Positions 59,805-64,000 of a stretch of DNA of 64,000 bases are shown here, piece after piece. The position numbers were made by a program, and so were the translations under genes. Position 1 is the stretch's first letter. Each line of letters opens with the position of its first letter. This DNA is from Bradyrhizobium sp. CSA112. Its GTDB lineage: Bacteria; Pseudomonadota; Alphaproteobacteria; Rhizobiales; Xanthobacteraceae. The DNA is taken from contig NZ_JAACFS010000004.1 of assembly GCF_029051645.1 (NCBI RefSeq), positions 1 to 64,000 on the forward strand. The letters run 5' to 3'. A model generated the notes under the pieces. The model did not search any database and was not told the origin of the DNA. It worked only from the letters and a program-made list of their open reading frames with translations.

Positions 59805-61445
59805 TCAGAACGCCTTCGCGATGGCGCGCTGGGCGTCCTGCTGAATCGTCTTGAGATGGTTCTGGTCTCGGAAACTCTCGGCGTAGATCTTGTAGACGTC
59901 TTCGGTGCCCGACGGCCGCGCGGCAAACCATCCCGCCTCGGACTCGACCTTGATGCCGCCGAAGGTCTGATCGTTACCCGGCGCCCGGATCCGAATCGCA
60001 CTGACCGGTTCACCGGCAAGCTGGCGCATGTCGAGTTGCTCCGGCCCGAGCGCCTTCAGTGCGCTCTTCTGTTTCGGCGTCGCCGGTACATCGATTCGCT
60101 CGTAATAGGGCACGCCGAGTTCGGCTGTCAGTCCGGCAAACAACTGGCTCGGATCGCGGCCGGTGCGGCCGAGGATTTCGGCGGCGAGCAGCCCCATCAC
60201 CACGCCGTCCTTGTCGGTCGTCCACACCGAGCCGTCGCGCTTGAGGAACGATGCGCCGGCGCTCTCCTCGCCGGCGAAGCCGAACGCACCGGTGCCGAGA
60301 CCTTCGACGAACCATTTGAAGCCGACCGGGGTTTCCACCAGCTTGCGGTTCAACTTCCTTGCGACGCGGTCGATGATCGAACTGGAGACAATGGTCTTGC
60401 CGATCGCGGCCTCCCTGCTCCATTGCGGCCGATGCTCGAACAGATAGGCGATCGCAGCCGCGAGAAAATGATTTGGATTCATCAGGCCACCCGTGCGCGT
60501 CACGATGCCGTGCCGATCGGCGTCGGTATCGTTGGCAAAGGCGACATCGAACCTGTCGCGCATCGCAATCAGGCTTGCCATCGCAAATGGCGAGGAACAA
60601 TCCATCCGGATTTTTCCATCCCAGTCCGCCGTCATGAAACGGAACGTCGGGTCGACGGCGGCGTTCACAACAGTCGCGCTGATTCCGTAGTGCTCGATCA
60701 GCGGCTGCCAGTAATGAACGGCGGCGCCGCCCAGCGGATCGATCCCGATTTTCACGCCCGATGATTTGATCAGCGCCATGTCCACGGCATTGCCGAGATC
60801 GGCGACATAGGGGCGGATGTAGTCGTACAGATGTGTCGAGGGTGCCTTGCGGGCGCGCTCGTACGGCATTCGCGCCACGCCCTTCATGTCCGCTTCGATA
60901 TAGGCGTTGGCGGCCTTTTCGACCTTTCCCGTTACGTCGGTATCGGCGGGGCCGCCATGCGGCGGGTTATATTTATAGCCGCCATCCTCCGGCGGATTGT
61001 GCGAGGGTGAGATGACGACGCCATCGGCAAGCCCGCTCGTTCGACCCTTGTTGTAGCTCAAGATCGCATGCGAGATGACAGGCGTCGGCGTATAGCCGCT
61101 GCGCTCATCGATCATGATGTCGATGCCGTTAGCGGCAAACACTTCTACCGCGCTCACCAGCGCCGGCTCGGCGAGCGCGTGCGTATCGATGCCGAGGAAC
61201 AGCGGGCCGGTGAGCCCGGTTTCGCGGCGGTGATCGCAGATCGCCTGCGTCGTCGCCAGGATATGATTTTCGTTGAACGAGTTCTTCAGCGAAGTCCCGC
61301 GATGACCCGAGGTTCCGAAGGCAACGCGCTGGGTGGAATCGGACGGATCCGGTTTCGACGCAAAATAAGCCGTTACCAATTGCGGCACGTTGACGAGGGA
61401 GGCGGGGTCGACCGGTTTGCCGGCAGCGGGATTGGGGGCAGTCAC
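59805..61445 (-). CDS. pgm: Phosphoglucomutase (alpha-D-glucose phosphate-specific)
   Basis: A 546-aa phosphohexomutase. Phosphate-receiving Ser lies in VVISPSHNPPEDGG, metal-binding DTDADRHGIV in the middle domain, the sugar-binding loop GEESAGASFLKRDGS, and the C-terminal phosphate-binding ARPSGTEDVYKIYAESF. N-terminal AFGTSGHRGTSLKNSFNE is the family opening. It interconverts glucose-1- and glucose-6-phosphate for glycogen, trehalose and exopolysaccharide synthesis. It stands alone, with no glgC, glgA or glgB next to it. Confidence 0.94.
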   Translation of the reverse strand: MTAPNPAAGKPVDPASLVNVPQLVTAYFASKPDPSDSTQRVAFGTSGHRGTSLKNSFNENHILATTQAICDHRRETGLTGPLFLGIDTHALAEPALVSAVEVFAANGIDIMIDERSGYTPTPVISHAILSYNKGRTSGLADGVVISPSHNPPEDGGYKYNPPHGGPADTDVTGKVEKAANAYIEADMKGVARMPYERARKAPSTHLYDYIRPYVADLGNAVDMALIKSSGVKIGIDPLGGAAVHYWQPLIEHYGISATVVNAAVDPTFRFMTADWDGKIRMDCSSPFAMASLIAMRDRFDVAFANDTDADRHGIVTRTGGLMNPNHFLAAAIAYLFEHRPQWSREAAIGKTIVSSSIIDRVARKLNRKLVETPVGFKWFVEGLGTGAFGFAGEESAGASFLKRDGSVWTTDKDGVVMGLLAAEILGRTGRDPSQLFAGLTAELGVPYYERIDVPATPKQKSALKALGPEQLDMRQLAGEPVSAIRIRAPGNDQTFGGIKVESEAGWFAARPSGTEDVYKIYAESFRDQNHLKTIQQDAQRAIAKAF

Positions 61446-61581
61446 ATGACCTCACGGAATGGGTGGTTTCGCTGCACTATACTTGGAAGCGATAGCGTGG
61501 GCAAAGTTGAGCATCACGCCAACCAAGGCGATGCAGCCGCTTCTAGTAAACGCCGCGCTGCCGAACCGGTTTCCTGTCGCC

Positions 61582-61734
61582 ATGCGCGAGACCGCGCGAT
61601 TCCTGCTCGAACCCACGCGCCTGTCGGTCGACGAGATCGCGCTGCGCGTAGGATATGCCGAGCCTTCCACGCCGCGCCGGCTGATCCGGCGCGACACGAA
61701 GCACGCGCCCGGACATTTCCGTCCCGCGGCGTGA
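61582..61734 (+). pseudogene. Fragment of an AraC-family transcriptional regulator
   Basis: Translating this stretch gives ETARFLLEPTRLSVDEIALR, then VGYAEPSTPRRLIRRDTKHA and PGHFRPAA, ending at TGA. This is the second helix-turn-helix of an AraC/XylS or GATase1-like AraC regulator, where the expected motif is S-x-x-x-LRRLIRRD-x-x-x-x-P-x-x-FR. The rest of the protein is missing upstream, so it is a relic. The frame upstream to 61459 has no similarity. Confidence 0.7.
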
Positions 61735-61763
61735 GTGCCTGTGCGTGCCGAGATGGCGCCGCG

Positions 61764-61877
61764 TTCCCAACCTCTCCCCGCCTGCGGGGTGAGGGGGTAC
61801 AGGTCTATCGATAGAGCTCACTCGCGAAGAGAGCCCCTCACCCCGACCCTCTCCGCGTGAAGAACGGGGAGAGGGAA
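61764..61877. repeat. Palindromic intergenic element (family H)
   Basis: Outer arms based on TTCCC...CTCTCCCC (61764-61779) and GGGGAGAGGGAA (61866-61877), inner perfect arms GGGGTGAGGGG (61786-61796) / CCCCTCACCCC (61834-61844), and a central 12-bp palindrome TCTATCGATAGA (61804-61815). Confidence 0.75.
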
Positions 61878-61935
61878 TAGAGAGTGAAATGCTCCCTCGC
61901 TCGCGATGCCTTGGACGGATCGGCCCCCGCTCGCT

Positions 61936-62880
61936 TCACCCAGCTTCGATGCACTCTTGCATGATCCGGTCGATCTCGGCGATCGAGAGAACCCCGATCT
62001 CGGCAATGAACACGATCCGCACCCGCGGCACCCGGGCCGCCAGTACCCCGGCCGCCAGCGCCCCGCCCGGCGCCAACGTCGCGCGCCCGCCGGCGAGCTG
62101 AAACACCATCAACCGGCCGGGCTGCTCCACCGTCTCGAACAATCCCTTCGCTCGAGCGAGCTTCGGCGCCAGACGACCGATCGCTTGCTGCAACCGGGGA
62201 AGCGACACCGGCCGTTCCGACGTCCAGCTCAGCGTCTCGAACCGGTCAGCCGCCGGCCGTTGCGGCCTTATCTCGCGCGGCGTCGGCACGCGGTCCACGT
62301 CCGCGGGGAACAGCAGCGCTGCGGGGACTTCGCCATGCAGAGCATCGACCACCACCGCGGCCGGACGCAGCGCCCGGACAGTATCGCGCAACTGTGCGCG
62401 CCCCACCGCATCCACCAGATCCACCTTGCTGAAGGCCACCACATCGGCCGTCCGGAGCTGAGAGCGCAGCAACGCGTCGTTCAACGTCTCTGCCGGTGTC
62501 GTCGCGTCCACTACGCACAGCACCGTTTCCAGCGGCGCCTCCCGCCAGATCAGGGGATCCATCAGGTTGCGCACAATATCCGAGGGATCGGCGATCCCGC
62601 TGGTTTCGATCACGATGAACTCCGGCCGCGGATCACGCCGCAGCAGGGCGGCGAGCGTGCGCAACAGATCGCCTTCCAGCGAGCAACAGATGCAGCCATT
62701 GCTTAGGCTGACCACCCCATCGCTGGCGCCCGCGATCAGCTCCGCATCGATGTTGATCGCGCCGAAATCGTTGACCACGGCGGCAATCCGCCGCCCCTCC
62801 GCATGCACCAGCAGGTGGTTCACGACCGTGGTCTTGCCCGCCCCGAGGAAGCCGGTCACCAGCAGGATCGGAACCGGCAC
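61936..62880 (-). CDS. COG0523 (CobW/YjiA-type) metal-chaperone GTPase
   Basis: A 314-aa G3E GTPase from GTG 62880 (VPVPILLVTGFLGAGKTTV), 2 bp after the end of the upstream amidohydrolase gene. Walker A is GFLGAGKTT. The metal motif is SNGCICCSLEGDL (CXCC), followed by IETSGIADPSDIV (Walker B/switch) and FSKVDLVD (guanine specificity). The C-terminal CobW_C domain is present. COG0523 proteins deliver Zn, Co or Fe to client metalloenzymes. The coupled amidohydrolase, which needs a metal, is the obvious client. Confidence 0.87.
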   Translation of the reverse strand: MPVPILLVTGFLGAGKTTVVNHLLVHAEGRRIAAVVNDFGAINIDAELIAGASDGVVSLSNGCICCSLEGDLLRTLAALLRRDPRPEFIVIETSGIADPSDIVRNLMDPLIWREAPLETVLCVVDATTPAETLNDALLRSQLRTADVVAFSKVDLVDAVGRAQLRDTVRALRPAAVVVDALHGEVPAALLFPADVDRVPTPREIRPQRPAADRFETLSWTSERPVSLPRLQQAIGRLAPKLARAKGLFETVEQPGRLMVFQLAGGRATLAPGGALAAGVLAARVPRVRIVFIAEIGVLSIAEIDRIMQECIEAG

Positions 62881-62882
62881 AA

Positions 62883-64000
62883 TCAACTCTCTGCAACGGA
62901 CCGGCGCACCGGCCGGCCGGGCCTCGCCGCCACATCCAGCACACCATCTGATATCAGCGGCCGGCCGCTGACCACCAGATGCCGTACCCCCTCTGACGGG
63001 CGGTTCATCGCCGAGAAAGTCGCCCGGTCGGTCAGCGCCTCGAAATCGAACACGACAATGTCGGCATCCGCACCCACCTGCAGCCTTCCCTTGGTGCGCA
63101 TGGCGGGTGTGCTGCGGGAAAGGATCTCCGCCGGGATCAGGGCGCATTTGCGGACGCCTTCCAAGAGCGATAGCGCCTTGCGCTCACGCACCCACTCGCG
63201 GATGAAACGGGTGAAGCAACCCGCTGAGCGCGGATGCGAGGTGGCATCGTCCGGCAGCGGCCAGGTGTCGCCGGTATAAACGCTGCCGTCCGACAGCGTC
63301 CAGGGCATCGCGTCGGACGCAATCGCGCCGCCCGGATACAGCACCGAGATGTCCAGGAGGTCGCGGTGATGCGGATTGTTGTCCGTATCCAGGATATGCC
63401 ACAGCACCAGCGTAGAGGGCTCCTCGGCCTGTGCCGCCAGCAGCTCCTTCCGGTCGCGGAAGCGCCGCCCGTCGGTTACCCGCTGCACGGAATCATAGCC
63501 GGTGCCATTGCGCGCCTCGAACTCGGGATCGCCAAAGAAGGCCGCCGCCAGCACGGTAGAACCTGTGCCATATGGATAGGCCTCCACCGTGATCGGCAGG
63601 CCCTGCGCCTGGGCCTTGGCCACCAGCGCGGCGCAACGCTCCACGTCCGTCTTGCTGGAAGAGTTGAAGTGGCAGATGTGCATGTGCGCGCCGGTGGCGC
63701 CCGCATAGCCGATCAGGCGGATATAGGCCTCGGCGGCGCTTTCGGGGTCGATCCGGGACATGTAGGCGACGTGGGTGAAGGTCGCTACATCGTGCGCCGC
63801 CGCCAGTTGGCACACCGCGGTCAGCTCCTGCACCCCGGCGCCCGGTGCATAGGCGTTGAGGATGCCGATGCCGATGCCGCCCTCGTTCAGTCCGTTTGCA
63901 AGGCGGTCGAGGATGCCGGCCACCTCGGCGTCGCTGGCCACGTTGTCGATCCAGCGGCGATCGCGCATGGCATTGCCGAACGCCTCCAGCGAGCTTTCCG
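62883..64000 (-). CDS. D-aminoacylase / N-acyl-D-amino-acid deacylase-type amidohydrolase (runs off the right edge)
   Basis: The frame is open past 63968 to the window end, so the N-terminus, including the HxH metal motif, lies outside. Visible parts include FTHVAYMSRIDPESAAEAYI and GAHMHICHFNSSSKTDVE with His ligands, then AIASDAMPWTLSDG with the catalytic Asp, HPRSAGCFTRFIREWV, and the C-terminal beta-sandwich segment RLQVGADADIVVFD. This is the amidohydrolase-3 family, which removes acyl groups from N-acyl-D-amino acids. Its stop lies 2 bp before the GTG of the metal-chaperone GTPase gene, so the two are coupled. Confidence 0.83.
   Translation of the reverse strand, partial: ESSLEAFGNAMRDRRWIDNVASDAEVAGILDRLANGLNEGGIGIGILNAYAPGAGVQELTAVCQLAAAHDVATFTHVAYMSRIDPESAAEAYIRLIGYAGATGAHMHICHFNSSSKTDVERCAALVAKAQAQGLPITVEAYPYGTGSTVLAAAFFGDPEFEARNGTGYDSVQRVTDGRRFRDRKELLAAQAEEPSTLVLWHILDTDNNPHHRDLLDISVLYPGGAIASDAMPWTLSDGSVYTGDTWPLPDDATSHPRSAGCFTRFIREWVRERKALSLLEGVRKCALIPAEILSRSTPAMRTKGRLQVGADADIVVFDFEALTDRATFSAMNRPSEGVRHLVVSGRPLISDGVLDVAARPGRPVRRSVAES

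Larger units (their letters stand above)
61446..61935. other. 490-bp gap: AraC-type remnant and palindromic element
   Basis: This stretch between pgm and the COG0523 GTPase gene contains an AraC-family fragment (61582-61734) and a hairpin-rich repeat (61764-61877). No intact gene is seen. Confidence 0.6.

Noticed and set aside
61459..61581. N-terminal part of the AraC-type frame
   Set aside because: Only the last 50 residues resemble an AraC HTH. The preceding 40 residues look like random read-through, so the fragment was annotated from 61582.
1..64000. tRNA, rRNA or known riboswitch genes
   Set aside because: No cloverleaf, rRNA core sequence or recognisable aptamer was found on reading both strands. 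A covariance-model search would be decisive.

Overview
The window is high-GC DNA from an alphaproteobacterium, most likely Bradyrhizobium or a close relative. The gene set supports this: many acyl-CoA dehydrogenases and CoA-transferases, a CyaC-type adenylate cyclase, a FrcABC-like sugar ABC transporter, rhizobial-style XRE regulators and abundant intergenic palindromes. This is inferred from gene content alone; the window holds no rRNA or tRNA.

Layout. 1-1813: an IS630-type transposase tail beside a frameshifted rifampicin-monooxygenase-like gene. 1845-6353: minus-strand genes for an NTF2-like protein, a cupin, an OpgC-type acyltransferase and an AGPS-like FAD oxidase. 6659-10860: a LysR regulator divergent from an acyl-CoA dehydrogenase/CoA-transferase/hydratase operon. 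10898-15063: a sugar ABC transporter with an NAD-dependent epimerase; the binding-protein gene is divergent, with a 15-bp palindrome between them. 15259-23557: a benzoylformate-decarboxylase-like enzyme, small secreted and hypothetical proteins, an SDR, a hemolysin III protein, the ycjX-ycjF pair and a DUF72 protein. 23776-28377: a GT39 glycosyltransferase, a quinone/redox-type adenylate cyclase (CyaC), a His-rich secreted peptide and a cold-shock protein. 28525-39569: a C-H-D triad protein, PutA, a CoA-transferase/GST pair, a monohaem secreted protein, a coiled-coil membrane protein with a 15-bp tandem repeat, a stand-alone cyclic-nucleotide-binding protein coupled to a metallo-hydrolase, and another GST. 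39859-45287: two TPM-domain proteins with LemA, then an enoyl-CoA hydratase and two acyl-CoA dehydrogenases. 45379-52120: a form-II CoxL-like molybdoenzyme subunit, a DegP-type protease divergent from an FtsH-type protease, and a DHDPS-family aldolase.

52298-59155 is the most unusual segment. It holds an animal-type haem peroxidase, a 136-aa companion, a SARP/BTAD-TPR regulator, a stand-alone YcaO enzyme, a 184-aa orphan protein and an XRE regulator. None of the usual YcaO partners is visible, so this may be an undescribed modification or oxidation system. The right end (59216-64000) carries a small hypothetical gene, phosphoglucomutase, an AraC-type fragment, a COG0523 GTPase and a truncated D-aminoacylase-type amidohydrolase.

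At least nine intergenic palindromes of several unrelated sequence types separate these blocks. Two of them (near 16.9 kb and 38.8 kb) belong to the same family.
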